DNA of 64,000 nucleotides from an uncultured Verrucomicrobiae bacterium (GTDB taxonomy: Bacteria > Verrucomicrobiota > Verrucomicrobiia > Limisphaerales > AAA164-E04): positions 1 through 64,000 of the forward strand of contig CALSPN010000005.1 of NCBI GenBank assembly GCA_943788245.1, read 5' to 3'. How positions within the stretch are numbered: position 1 is the first letter of the stretch; each line of letters opens with the position of its first letter. Position numbers and translations under genes: made by a program. Under the pieces are notes generated by a model, which ran no database searches, had not been told where the DNA came from, and saw only the letters and a program-made list of their open reading frames with translations. Positions 27,398 to 36,745 of the stretch are shown in pieces.

Positions 27398-27661
27398 ATG
27401 CCAAATACAAAATCCGCAATCAAAAGAACACGAAGCACGGAGCGAAAACAGCAAGTAAATCGAGCCGTGAAATCTAGCATAGGCACCTTGGAACGAAAGT
27501 TTAAGGCCTTGGTGAAAGAAGGAAACAAAGATGGGGCTACCAGCGCTCTGAGAGATGTTTCCTCAGCTTATGACAAAGCAGCAAAAAAGGGAGTTATCCA
27601 CCGGAACAAGGCAGATAACAAGAAATCCCGTTTGTCCAAATTGGCTAAGACATTGAGCTGA
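27398..27661 (+). CDS. rpsT: 30S ribosomal protein S20
   Basis: 87 aa, usual length. MPNTKSAIKRTRSTERKQQVNRAVKSS is the conserved N-terminus, and the C-terminal half has HRNKADNKKSRLSKLAKTL. Binds 16S rRNA at the base of the small subunit. Monocistronic with its own terminator. A TTGACA-like -35 box is visible at 27328-27333 in the upstream region, without a good -10. Confidence 0.97.
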   Translation: MPNTKSAIKRTRSTERKQQVNRAVKSSIGTLERKFKALVKEGNKDGATSALRDVSSAYDKAAKKGVIHRNKADNKKSRLSKLAKTLS

Positions 27662-27705
27662 ACCCAAGCCACTCAAACCTGTCATGGGAGTTTGAGAGAA
27701 TTTCA

Positions 27706-27736
27706 AAAACCCTTCCGTATGGAAGGGTTTTTTTTA
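27706..27736 (+). terminator. Rho-independent terminator of rpsT
   Basis: Stem AAAACCCTTCC / GGAAGGGTTTT with a 4-nt GTAT loop and an eight-T run. Begins about 45 nt after the rpsT stop. The A run on the other side may also let it serve the convergent minus-strand gene. Confidence 0.9.
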
Positions 27737-27759
27737 TTGGGGAAAGCTGAACAATCTCC

Positions 27760-28227
27760 CTACCCTTTGTAAACGATCGCGACCCCGAAGTCTGAAAGCA
27801 GCTGTTTACTACTCAGATCAACATAAGAGTAGTTGATGGTGTTGATGCTCACGATGTTGGTTTCTCCGATTTGATTTAGAATCTCTGTCACACGCTCGTC
27901 GAAACCGTCGTGTCCCACTTCCTTGCAATCCGTATGACGTATGGTTTTGATGCGAAGGATCTTATCTTTGTCTTTCTGAGCCTCCAATGGTGGAAGGGCT
28001 TTGGTAATCAGGCTTTCAGCAGGCTTGTCGTAAGTCGGAACCACGAATGGTTTTTCGACACGATTGGCTGCCGTTTGAGACTCGCCATGTAACTTGACAT
28101 TGGCAGCGTCAGCTTGCGGCACAGTCAATTGCTTCTCGCAAGATGGGCACTCTATTTCGGAACCGACACCTTGTGCATCAACAACAAGTTCCTGATGGCA
28201 ACCAGGGCAACTAAAAACGATATCCAT
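27760..28227 (-). CDS. Zinc-ribbon protein of unknown function
   Basis: 155 aa. The N-terminus holds a CxxC...CxxC zinc ribbon (CPGCHQELVVDAQGVGSEIECPSC, Cys about 7, 10, 29, 32). A Pro/Ala linker follows, then a C-terminal alpha/beta domain (DERVTEILNQIGETNIVSINTINYSYVD ... DFGVAIVYKG). The zinc ribbon with this kind of C-terminal domain recurs in Verrucomicrobiota proteins as far as I recall; function unknown. Divergent from kdsA. Confidence 0.75.
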   Translation of the reverse strand: MDIVFSCPGCHQELVVDAQGVGSEIECPSCEKQLTVPQADAANVKLHGESQTAANRVEKPFVVPTYDKPAESLITKALPPLEAQKDKDKILRIKTIRHTDCKEVGHDGFDERVTEILNQIGETNIVSINTINYSYVDLSSKQLLSDFGVAIVYKG

Positions 28228-28422
28228 AAGTCAAAATTTGAGGTTCGAAAAAGAATTGAACCGTATTACGTGATGTTGGATTTTACCAGAGGATTTTAAA
28301 AAACCATAGCTAAATGGTGCTCAGTTTGTTCAATGGCACTTTGCCATAATTTGAGAAGCACCCGTTAAAAACTCTGTCATCCTTGCCTTTTAACTAGTAA
28401 AATCAATCTTTAGAACATAGAC

Positions 28423-29250
28423 ATGCCTTCGATGATACCAGCGCCATCCGAGCTTTTTCGACAGTTGAATAAAAGTAAAAACTTTTTTCTCATTGCAGGC
28501 CCTTGCGTGATTGAAGATGCCGGACTCTGCCTTGAAATAGCTCGTCACCTTAAGCGGACATGCCAAAAATTGAATATTCCCTACGTCTTCAAGGCGAGTT
28601 TCGACAAAGCCAATCGATCATCGGGAAAAACTTTTCGAGGCCCGGGATTCGAGCAGGGGCTCGAAATTCTGGCTCAAGTCAGAAAGGACATGCAATTACC
28701 AATCCTCAGTGACGTTCATACCGAGTCTCAGGCGCATGAAGCTGGGAAGGTGCTGGATATCCTCCAGATACCTGCCTTTTTATGCCGCCAAACCGACCTC
28801 TTGTGGACAGCTGCACGGACCAAAAAAATCATCAACGTCAAGAAAGGTCAATTTTTAAGCCCCAACGACATGAAAAACGTGGTTCACAAAGTTCAAGAGG
28901 CTGGAAATAAGAAACTTTTGCTTACCGAACGAGGTTCAAGTTTTGGCTATAACAATTTGGTGGCAGACATGAGATCAATTCCTATCATGAATAAATTAGG
29001 CTATCCAGTAGTGTTCGATGCAACGCATTCCGTTCAATTACCTGGCGGCCAAGGAGATCAATCCGGCGGCCAAGGAGAGTTTGCACCTGTATTGGCTCGA
29101 GCGGCCATTGCCGCTGGCTCAAATGGGATTTTCATCGAAACGCATCCAGACCCAAGTCAATCCCCGAGCGATGGTCCCAATATGGTGCCTCTTTCAGAAA
29201 TAAACCGTCTGCTCGGTTCGCTTTCCAAAATAAAAGCAGCCCTCAAATGA
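28423..29250 (+). CDS. kdsA: 3-deoxy-8-phosphooctulonate synthase (KDO-8-P synthase)
   Basis: 275 aa. Condenses arabinose-5-phosphate with PEP to give KDO-8-phosphate for lipopolysaccharide inner core. Family marks: IAGPCVIEDAGLC, FKASFDKANRSS, SDVHTESQA, CRQTDLL, VKKGQFLSPNDM, TERGSSFGYNNLVADMRS, DATHSVQLPGG and the C-terminal ETHPDPS. First gene of a kdsA-lptA-lptB-hprK-ptsH run with short gaps (49 nt to the next gene). Confidence 0.97.
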   Translation: MPSMIPAPSELFRQLNKSKNFFLIAGPCVIEDAGLCLEIARHLKRTCQKLNIPYVFKASFDKANRSSGKTFRGPGFEQGLEILAQVRKDMQLPILSDVHTESQAHEAGKVLDILQIPAFLCRQTDLLWTAARTKKIINVKKGQFLSPNDMKNVVHKVQEAGNKKLLLTERGSSFGYNNLVADMRSIPIMNKLGYPVVFDATHSVQLPGGQGDQSGGQGEFAPVLARAAIAAGSNGIFIETHPDPSQSPSDGPNMVPLSEINRLLGSLSKIKAALK

Positions 29251-29299
29251 GCGATTTCAGCTTAACCACGATACAGCAAAACGATAACCTTTAGAATTC

Positions 29300-31226
29300 A
29301 TGCAATCCTGCGCTCAAATTTTGAAAAGCTCCTTGCCCACTGCTGTCGCTGCTGCTTTTTTTCTAATTTTTCTCAATGAACCTCAGGCCGCGGATATCGA
29401 AAGCGCTACAATCCGGGGAGGATGGGAAGCAGCAGTCACTGAAAACAATCAGGTCACCACAATTTTACGAGGCGAGGAAATTAATGGCTCTAGAATCACT
29501 CAACTCAGCATACAACTCAATAAAGAGGGGGCGCAATCCACTCCAGAATTCTTTATTGAATCTCCTGAATGCGACATGCCTTACCTATCTGAAGGTAATT
29601 ATGATGCGTCTTCTGCAAAAAACATTATTCTCAGAACTGCGGATGGGGGATTTGTTATCGAAGGTGTTGGGTGGAAATGGTCACAAAGTCAGGCATTGCT
29701 TGTCATCAGCAACAAGGTAAGTACGACAATAAAGAAGAATTTAATTGGCGCAGGACGTAAAAAAGAAAAACAGCCTGATTCATCCGTGCCGCAGAATTCT
29801 TCCAATGTCAAAATCCAGTCCAATCGTTTTGTCTTCAACCATACCAATTCCAAGGCCATTTATCAGGATCAAGTATTCGCGACGGATCCCGGGCGTTTGG
29901 AAATTTCATGCGGCAAACTGCAAATTGACCTGAGTGAGGAAATTCAAGGCTTCAAAGAGGTTTTAGCCGAAGATCAGTTGGTCATAAAACTGCTGGATGC
30001 AAATGCCCCAATCCAGGCAAGCGGAGGCCGTGCGGTCTATAGAATTGGGCAAGAATCCCAGGATGTGATTGAAATAAATGGATGCTCCTACCTGGAGCAC
30101 ACAAGGCCACAACGGCAAAGGCGACCGAATCCGGGTAACAGCCTCGGAAACAAGGCAGTTCTTTAAAGTCATCGGTAAGGCCCGGGCGAGCCTAGATCTG
30201 GGTGACATTCGGATTCAGCAAACAGATGAGCCTGAGTCCGAGCAACAGCCTATCGAAATCAGCTCCGATCAATACGAGTTCGATGGAACTGAGCTACGAT
30301 TTGAAGGACTCGTAAAGGCTTCTCAGGGTGATGCGTGGACTTTGAGCTGCAAAACGCTGACCGCTGATATTGATGAGAAACAGAAAACTGCCGTAATGAT
30401 TGAGGCTTCTGGAATGGTTCGGATGACTCAGCAGGATGGAGATGAGGACTTCATTGCAAAAGCAAATAAAGTTGTCTATGAGCCCATTGCTCCGGGTCAA
30501 GAGACGGTGATTTTAACTGGAAATGCTCAGGTCGATACGGAGGAATTCGTGGCACGCGGTGAGCGCATTGAAATCAATAAAAAGGAAGTATCAAATACGA
30601 TTCATGTCAGTCGCCTCGCCACGCTTGAGTTTCCAGATTCTACAATATCAAGTATCGGTATCCTGAACTTCGGAGACAATCAATCTACCCGTGATCCATC
30701 CAAGGCACTCAACCAAGTACGAATCACATCAAAGGAATACTCTCTCATAGTCAATAAGGCAGTGTTTAATGAGGAAGTAAGTATCCAGTTTCAAAATGAA
30801 ACACTCAACTGCGATACTTTGGAGGTCGTGTTTTCACCAGATCGCAAGTGGATCAAAAACATTTTCGCAACAGGTGCAGTCCATTTAGTCGGCGAACAAG
30901 GGCGCATGACATGTCGTGAAATCACCGGTATATTCTCAGAATCAACTCACCAAATGGAACGATTGCGAGCAGAAGGCAATGTATCAATGACACACCCCAG
31001 AGGTAAGGCGAGAGGAGAGACTGCCGTGTTTTACCCCCAGACTCAAATGATTGAGCTCCAAGGCGAGCCCAGAATCATGACGACGCTCGAAAGTAAATCC
31101 GGTCGTCCATCTCAATACATTCTGGCCGAAGGTGAATCCTTGATGTGGGACCAAGCCAAGCATCGCTTCAACGGACCTCGTGGACGTTACCGTATCAAGA
31201 CCATCAAGAACCCGGAAGTGTGGTAA
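29300..31226 (+). CDS. LptA/OstA-family LPS transport protein, apparent frameshift
   Basis: About 641 aa after removing one extra base near 30083 (...DVIEING joins APTWSTQGHNGKGDRI). Signal peptide of about 30 residues ending in EPQAA, then tandem OstA-like beta-jelly-roll segments: SSNVKIQSNRFVFNHTNSKAIYQDQV, ISSDQYEFDGTELRFEGLVKA, NKVVYEPIAPGQETVILTGNAQV, GEQGRMTCREITGIFS. It is much longer than E. coli LptA and would span the periplasm as a concatenated bridge. Placed between kdsA and lptB, matching an LPS-export role. With the shift, the first frame would stop at 30166. Confidence 0.85.
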
Positions 31227-31263
31227 TAAGGGGGAGCATTTAATCTAATCTCAAAGATAAACC

Positions 31264-32028
31264 ATGGAATTACCGGAACAGGAAAATATTTCCCAAACCA
31301 GCGGAGCATCCTTACTGAGAACCGAGGCACTGGCAAAAGCGTACAAAGGTCGAAGGGTCGTGGACGGCGTCTCCATCCATGTCCAACCTGGAGAAATCAT
31401 CGGACTCTTGGGCCCTAATGGTGCAGGTAAAACAACCTCTTTCAATATGGTCGTGGGTGTGGTTCGACCGGATGAGGGCGAAGTCTATTTTCAGGAGAAT
31501 CCTGTTTCCAATCTGGCCATGCACGAACGTGCGCGATTGGGCATGGGATACCTGACTCAGGAACCCTCCGTATTCAGAAAACTTACCGTTGCTCAAAATA
31601 TTCTCGCCATACTCGAAACCTGCAAAATGAGTGCGAAAGAGCGCAAAACGCGCCTGATGGCACTGCTTGACGAACTGGATTTGGCAAGGCTATCCGAGAG
31701 CAAAGCCTACACCTTGAGCGGGGGAGAAAAACGTCGACTAGAAATCACACGCGCTCTGGTAACTCAACCCAAGCTTCTCCTGCTTGATGAACCTTTCAGC
31801 GGGATCGATCCGATTGCGGTTTATGAGGTGCAGAAAATAGTAAGGCGCCTCAGAGATCGAGGTTTAGGAATTCTCATTACAGATCATAATGTAAGGGAAA
31901 CCCTCAAACTTGTGGATCGAGCATACCTTATTCATCAAGGCAAGGTCTTGTGTCATGGGCCAGCAGAGTTTCTCGTCGAAGACCCTCAGGCAAGAGATAT
32001 TTACCTGGGACCTGATTTCAATTTATGA
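31264..32028 (+). CDS. lptB: LPS export ABC transporter ATP-binding protein
   Basis: 254 aa. ABC ATPase: Walker A GPNGAGKTT, Q loop YLTQEPSVFRKLTV, signature LSGGEKRRLE, Walker B LLLDEPFSGIDPIAV, H loop TDHNVRETL. The sequence and the LPS context (kdsA, LptA-like) identify LptB, which powers LPS extraction with LptFG. Overlaps hprK by 4 nt (ATGA), so the two are translationally coupled. Confidence 0.95.
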   Translation: MELPEQENISQTSGASLLRTEALAKAYKGRRVVDGVSIHVQPGEIIGLLGPNGAGKTTSFNMVVGVVRPDEGEVYFQENPVSNLAMHERARLGMGYLTQEPSVFRKLTVAQNILAILETCKMSAKERKTRLMALLDELDLARLSESKAYTLSGGEKRRLEITRALVTQPKLLLLDEPFSGIDPIAVYEVQKIVRRLRDRGLGILITDHNVRETLKLVDRAYLIHQGKVLCHGPAEFLVEDPQARDIYLGPDFNL

Positions 32029-33002
32029 GCAAAAAAAACAGCCAAAAGAATGCTGTTCCTTACGTCACGGTGGAGCAGCTTGTTTCTGAGCACGATCAGG
32101 AATTGCAACTTCATCCCATTGGAGCCGCTCATAATCTGCAAAGAAAAATCCACGAACCGACTGTCAATCGCCCCGGTCTGGCACTTGCGGGATTTAAGAA
32201 ATATTTTGCAAGCAAAAGGGTTCAGGTCTTTGGAAGTGTCGAAACGACTTACCTCCGATCGCTCTCTGCACAGGAGAGAGATGAGCGATATAAATGGATC
32301 TTTAAAACTCAAATCCCATGCGTGGTGTTTTCAAGGAATTTGAATCCAGATGCCGCCCTGCTCAAGGCCGCGAAAAAAGCCAAGGTCCCGGTCTTCAAGA
32401 CACCGCTCATTACCATGCGTTTCATCAATCTGGCTACCCTTGCGCTTGAAATGATGTTCGCCCCCAGATGCAATGAAATCGGAGGAATGGTCGATATCCT
32501 TGGTGTCGGCGTCATTATTCGAGGTGACAGTGGAATCGGGAAAAGTGAAGCCGTCCTGGCTCTTGTTGAAAGAGGCTACAGTTTGGTGGCCGATGATGTA
32601 ACCATCGTCACACGCATCGATAACCACTACATTGTTGGAACCAGCAATGAGATGACACGTAACCTGATGGAAATCCGTGGGATCGGGATCATTGATGTGG
32701 CCGCCATGTTTGGAGTTAGAAGTTTTCGAACTGAGAAACAAGTGAATCTGGTAGTGACGCTTGTTCATTGGGATAAGCTTAAGGAAATTGACAGGCTCGG
32801 CATTGATAATGAGTATGTCAAAATATTGGGTGTAGAGATTCCTCACATTACTATTCCAGTAAGGCCCGGTCGTGATCTGGCACGCTTAATCGAAGTAGCC
32901 GCTTTCCAGACAAAGCTCAAGATGTCTGGCATCAATACGGCAAAAGCTTTAAGCGAACGCCTTTTGAAAAAAATGACTCGTGATCGGCCTACAAAAGGTT
33001 GA
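32025..33002 (+). CDS. hprK: HPr kinase/phosphorylase
   Basis: 325 aa. N-terminal substrate domain, then the kinase domain with P-loop RGDSGIGKSEAVLAL (about 165-175) and the family signature EIRGIGIIDVAAMFGV. Reversibly phosphorylates HPr on its regulatory Ser. The gene overlaps lptB and is followed 105 nt later by ptsH encoding the substrate. No PTS enzymes I or II are in this window, so a regulatory, not sugar-transport, role is plausible. Confidence 0.95.
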   Translation: MSKKNSQKNAVPYVTVEQLVSEHDQELQLHPIGAAHNLQRKIHEPTVNRPGLALAGFKKYFASKRVQVFGSVETTYLRSLSAQERDERYKWIFKTQIPCVVFSRNLNPDAALLKAAKKAKVPVFKTPLITMRFINLATLALEMMFAPRCNEIGGMVDILGVGVIIRGDSGIGKSEAVLALVERGYSLVADDVTIVTRIDNHYIVGTSNEMTRNLMEIRGIGIIDVAAMFGVRSFRTEKQVNLVVTLVHWDKLKEIDRLGIDNEYVKILGVEIPHITIPVRPGRDLARLIEVAAFQTKLKMSGINTAKALSERLLKKMTRDRPTKG

Positions 33003-33107
33003 AGAACGCACAGCAGATACTGACTCCAATCCAATAAAAATTCTCTAGCGTCTATTTTGTAATTGTGTAGTGTTTACCACTGCATTTCTTGGACAACTCA
33101 AAAAATA

Positions 33108-33398
33108 ATGCCTCAACCAAATCCACCTGAAAATATTTCCAGAGAGTTGGTAGTAACCAACAAAATGGGAATTCACGCCAGACCGGCCGCTATGTTCGTC
33201 AAAGTGGCCAGCAAGTTTGACGCGGATGTGTTTGTTGAAAAGGATGGTGAACGCGTCAATGGAAAAAGTATCATGGGACTGATGATGCTGGCCGCCGGCC
33301 CTGGCAGCACTCTGTTGATCGAAGTCACGGGAAAGGATGCGAGTGAAGCTTTTGCAGAGATTGAAACGCTGATTAAAAATAAGTTTAATGAACAATGA
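33108..33398 (+). CDS. Phosphocarrier HPr-family protein
   Basis: 96 aa from ATG 33108 (MPQPNPPENISRELVV); an upstream in-frame start at 33063 gives a non-conserved leader. Both phosphorylation sites are kept: His23 in KMGIHARPAAMF (PEP/EI site) and Ser54 in NGKSIMGLMML (HprK site). Presence of the His shows it could still accept phosphate from enzyme I if one exists elsewhere. Last gene of the lpt-hprK run. Confidence 0.95.
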   Translation: MPQPNPPENISRELVVTNKMGIHARPAAMFVKVASKFDADVFVEKDGERVNGKSIMGLMMLAAGPGSTLLIEVTGKDASEAFAEIETLIKNKFNEQ

Positions 33399-33457
33399 GA
33401 GTCAATTGCCCGGAACACTCTTAACGAAGGGCACCTGAATACCTCTGATTCCTCTAG

Positions 33458-34249
33458 TTAGCTTTGAGGCTCCACGGATTCAGCAATACGCATGATACGT
33501 GTCGCGTTGCCTGTTTTCTCATCCACATCGATCAATACCCCACGCAACATCACATCTTTCTGAGCCACTCCAAATCGTTGAGGTTGACAGGTCAAAAAAC
33601 GTCTGATGACAGGTTCAATTTCTCTACCTAGAACACTTGCCTGAGGGCCTGTGAATCCCGTATCGCACAAAAAAGCTGTACCTCCTGGAAAAATTTGCTC
33701 GTCAGCAGTCGGTACGTGAGTGTGAGTCCCAACGACCAGACTGACTTTGCCGTCAAGAAAACGGCCCATAGCTATTTTTTCGGAGGTCGCCTCGGCATGA
33801 AAATCAACAATGACAATAGAGGTTTGCTGCCGTATTTCTTCTATGACGGCGTCTATGGCCAGAAAAGGGTTTTCCAGATCAGCCATGAAGGTTCTTCCTT
33901 GCAAATTAACCACTGCTACTTGTGGTATTTCACCTTTTTGCCAAAACACATATCCGTGACCAGGAGTATCTTTGGGATAGTTTAAGGGACGAACGAAATA
34001 AGGGTCTTTCTCCAATAATCCAATTACCTCACGTTGATCCCACAAATGATCCCCACTCGTGATCACATCCACACCTGCATCATGAATCTCTCGTGCCGTT
34101 GCAGGTGTGATACCCGCTCCACCTGCCGAGTTTTCACCGTTGGCAATTACCATACTGATCTGGTGCTTTTCCACGAGTTTCGGTACACACTCTCTCACAG
34201 CTCGACGGCCCGGTCGCCCCACTATATCTCCAATGAAAAGTATTCTCAT
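33458..34249 (-). CDS. YmdB-family metallophosphoesterase
   Basis: 263 aa from ATG 34249 (MRILFIGDIVGRPGRRAV); an upstream TTG is less likely. Metal-binding loops: GDIVG, ANGENSAGG, TSGDHLWD, VDFHAEATSEK, GTHTHVPTADE. Family members hydrolyse 2',3'-cyclic nucleotides and some other cyclic phosphodiesters, and affect RNA turnover and biofilm in Bacillus. Stands convergent to the lpt-hprK-ptsH run. Confidence 0.93.
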   Translation of the reverse strand: MRILFIGDIVGRPGRRAVRECVPKLVEKHQISMVIANGENSAGGAGITPATAREIHDAGVDVITSGDHLWDQREVIGLLEKDPYFVRPLNYPKDTPGHGYVFWQKGEIPQVAVVNLQGRTFMADLENPFLAIDAVIEEIRQQTSIVIVDFHAEATSEKIAMGRFLDGKVSLVVGTHTHVPTADEQIFPGGTAFLCDTGFTGPQASVLGREIEPVIRRFLTCQPQRFGVAQKDVMLRGVLIDVDEKTGNATRIMRIAESVEPQS

Positions 34250-34738
34250 TGGAGGCAAAATAGGACCATTGTCCGGGGTTTTGCAAGGTTAAGCCTTTTG
34301 TTGGTCTTTTCTGGCTTTGAAGCAGAAAAAGAAGCACATAGAAAGCTGAGGCACCAATCATGTTCGGATTCGCATGCCTTCTCATTCAACACCCTGGACT
34401 TTGGCTGAATCTTCTGATCACCTTGAATCTTTCCCGCGAGCAAAGGAGGCGCAAAAGGTAATATCTACCTCAATGCTGACTGATCCATCATTCAGTTGAA
34501 ATACCCGGGCTGTTCGAGTTACCAACATATGATCACTGCAACCCATGCGCGTAGTATTACCAAAGAGCTGAAAATTACCCTTACTTATAAGAAGGGCTTA
34601 TGAATTAACTTGATTTCAGCCTTATCAATGTGCAACGTGTTGATTGGAAGTCGGATTTGACTTCATCTCCCTGATTGGATCAATGGACAAGTGTCCAACA
34701 AAACGCAAGCAAGCATCAACGACAATACATCCAGATAC
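34250..34738. other. Intergenic region between ymdB and the LysR gene
   Basis: About 490 nt with no supported coding frame. Contains the divergent promoters of ymdB and the LysR regulator. A long-range complementarity (CCTTTTG near 34295 and CAAAAGG near 34452) could enclose a structured RNA, but no known RNA family was recognised. Confidence 0.4.
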
Positions 34739-35638
34739 ATGCAAATACAGAGTCTGAAAGTATTTTGTGACCTGAAGGAAACCGAAAGTTTTACCAAGGC
34801 GGCACAAATCAACAACATTACTCAATCAGCTGTGAGTCAACAAATCGGTTCTCTTGAAAAACAATTCGAAACCCTGTTGATTGAGAGGAGCAAAAAGAAA
34901 TTTCGTCTGACCAGAGAAGGCATTGCGCTTTACGACTACAGCAAGCAAATCATTCAAACTTATGATTCTCTTTTGAATCATCTACAGGAGATCAAGGACA
35001 TTGTTTCTGGAACCATACGTATTTCTACTATTTACAGTGTTGGTCTACATGAGCTTCCGCCCTATATGAAGCGCTTCCTTAAGGCCTTCCAAACGGTCAA
35101 TGTGCATGTCGAATACCGCCGATCCAACCAGGTCTATGACGATGTCTTGAGTAATATAGTGGATCTCGGACTGGTTGCCTATCCGATCAAAGAGCCAAGA
35201 CTGGAAATAGTTCCCATTCGAAACGACCGCCTTGTGCTGATTTGTCATCCCGAACACGAATGTGCAAATCAGGATCAAATTGAACTCTCAAGGCTGGAGG
35301 GAAAGCGATTTATCGGATTTGAGCCAGATATTCCAACGCGAAAAGGGATAGATAAGATCCTTCGCGATTATGGTGTGCAGGTCAACCTTGCCATGGAATT
35401 CGATAACATCGAAACAGTCAAAAGGGCCGTGGAAATCGATGCAGGTGTGTCGATTGTACCTCATGGAACCGTGACTCAAGAAATAGCCAAGCATACGCTG
35501 GCTCATGTGGAGATTTCGGATAACACCTTCTACCGTCCCTTGGCAGTGGTCTACAAGAAAAACAAAGTCTTGTCGCCGGCAATGCGTGAATTCATGAATA
35601 TTTTGAAAGAGGATCTGGATTCATCTCTCAAAAAATGA
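34739..35638 (+). CDS. LysR-family transcriptional regulator
   Basis: 299 aa from ATG 34739 (MQIQSLKVFCDL), which puts the HTH at the usual distance from the N-terminus; an upstream GTG at 34691 would add 16 polar residues. Winged HTH: SFTKAAQINNITQSAVSQQIGSLE; effector domain of the CysB/CysL-like type (GTIRISTIYSVGLHELPPYM ... VVYKKNKVLSPAMREF). The target is unknown; argC starts 13 nt downstream on the same strand and may be co-transcribed. Confidence 0.92.
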   Translation: MQIQSLKVFCDLKETESFTKAAQINNITQSAVSQQIGSLEKQFETLLIERSKKKFRLTREGIALYDYSKQIIQTYDSLLNHLQEIKDIVSGTIRISTIYSVGLHELPPYMKRFLKAFQTVNVHVEYRRSNQVYDDVLSNIVDLGLVAYPIKEPRLEIVPIRNDRLVLICHPEHECANQDQIELSRLEGKRFIGFEPDIPTRKGIDKILRDYGVQVNLAMEFDNIETVKRAVEIDAGVSIVPHGTVTQEIAKHTLAHVEISDNTFYRPLAVVYKKNKVLSPAMREFMNILKEDLDSSLKK

Positions 35639-35651
35639 TTTAAACGTGCAC

Positions 35652-36734
35652 ATGAGTCAAACGATCGGTTCAGATCTTACCAAAGTTGCAGTGGTGGGTG
35701 CCTCAGGTTACTCCGGAGAGGAACTCGTCAAATTACTACTGCTCCACCCAGAGGTGGAGCTCACCGTTTTAACTTCCAGACAATACGCTGGACGATCACT
35801 CAAAGATGTATTCCCTCGCTTCTCCAACCTGCCGGGTGCAGCTTCGCTTGAGTTTTCATCGCCAGATTGTCAGACGATACTCGAAAAGGCCGATCTCGCT
35901 TTTTTAGCACTGCCGCATGGAGTGGCTGCTGAATTCGCCCTGCCGCTTTGTGAAGGTGGATGCACTGTCATTGACCTGAGCGCTGATTTTAGAATACATG
36001 ATCCGGAGACGTATGAGGAATTCTATGGAGCTCCCCACCCTGCTCCAAAACTACTGGAAAAAGCGGTTTACGGACTGCCTGAATGGCGACGAGAGGAAAT
36101 CCAGAAGGCACAGTTGGTTGCCTCGCCCGGCTGTTACCCGACAAGCATACTGCTTCCCAGCCTTCCGCTGATCAGGGCTGGCTTGGTTCAACCATCAACC
36201 ATCATTGCCAATTCTTTGAGTGGTGTCAGCGGTGCGGGCCGCAAAGCGGATATTCCTTTTCTCTATGTTGAATGCAACGAAAGTGTCCGCCCCTACGGTG
36301 TTCCAAAGCATAGGCATCTATCGGAAATCGAACAGGAGATCAGTCTGGCTGCTGGCCAGAAGAGCATCATCCAATTCACCCCACATTTGATTCCAGTCAA
36401 CAGAGGTATCCTCACCACAATGACCATGGAACCCTCCAATGATGCCCATTCAGCAGACCAGCCGGAAAACTACCTGAAAAAGGTAACTGAAATTTATGAG
36501 GAGACCTATGCCGATGAAGCCTTCGTCCGACTTTTAGGCACTTCAGGACTGCCGGATACCAAACACGTGGTCGGCACCAACAATATTGAGTTCGCATGGC
36601 GATATGATCCACGAACTGGACGCCTGATCATCATGAGCGCAGAGGACAATCTGGTAAAGGGTGCCAGCGGCCAGGCCATCCAATCCATGAATATTTTGCG
36701 CGGTTATCCGGAAACCACCGGATTGCTCCTCTGA
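35652..36734 (+). CDS. argC: N-acetyl-gamma-glutamyl-phosphate reductase
   Basis: 360 aa from ATG 35652. NAD(P)-binding motif VVGASGYSGEELVKLL, catalytic Cys in ASPGCYPTSILLP, and GRKADIPFLYVECNESVRPYGVPKHRHLSEIEQE with the active-site His. Third step of arginine biosynthesis. Complete, usual length. Other arg genes are not in this window except speA, which degrades arginine. Confidence 0.97.
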   Translation: MSQTIGSDLTKVAVVGASGYSGEELVKLLLLHPEVELTVLTSRQYAGRSLKDVFPRFSNLPGAASLEFSSPDCQTILEKADLAFLALPHGVAAEFALPLCEGGCTVIDLSADFRIHDPETYEEFYGAPHPAPKLLEKAVYGLPEWRREEIQKAQLVASPGCYPTSILLPSLPLIRAGLVQPSTIIANSLSGVSGAGRKADIPFLYVECNESVRPYGVPKHRHLSEIEQEISLAAGQKSIIQFTPHLIPVNRGILTTMTMEPSNDAHSADQPENYLKKVTEIYEETYADEAFVRLLGTSGLPDTKHVVGTNNIEFAWRYDPRTGRLIIMSAEDNLVKGASGQAIQSMNILRGYPETTGLLL

Positions 36735-36745
36735 ACCGGATCTCA

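Noticed and set aside
34290-34460. 6S RNA gene
   Set aside because: Only short end pairing is seen; no clear central bubble or known conserved sequence.
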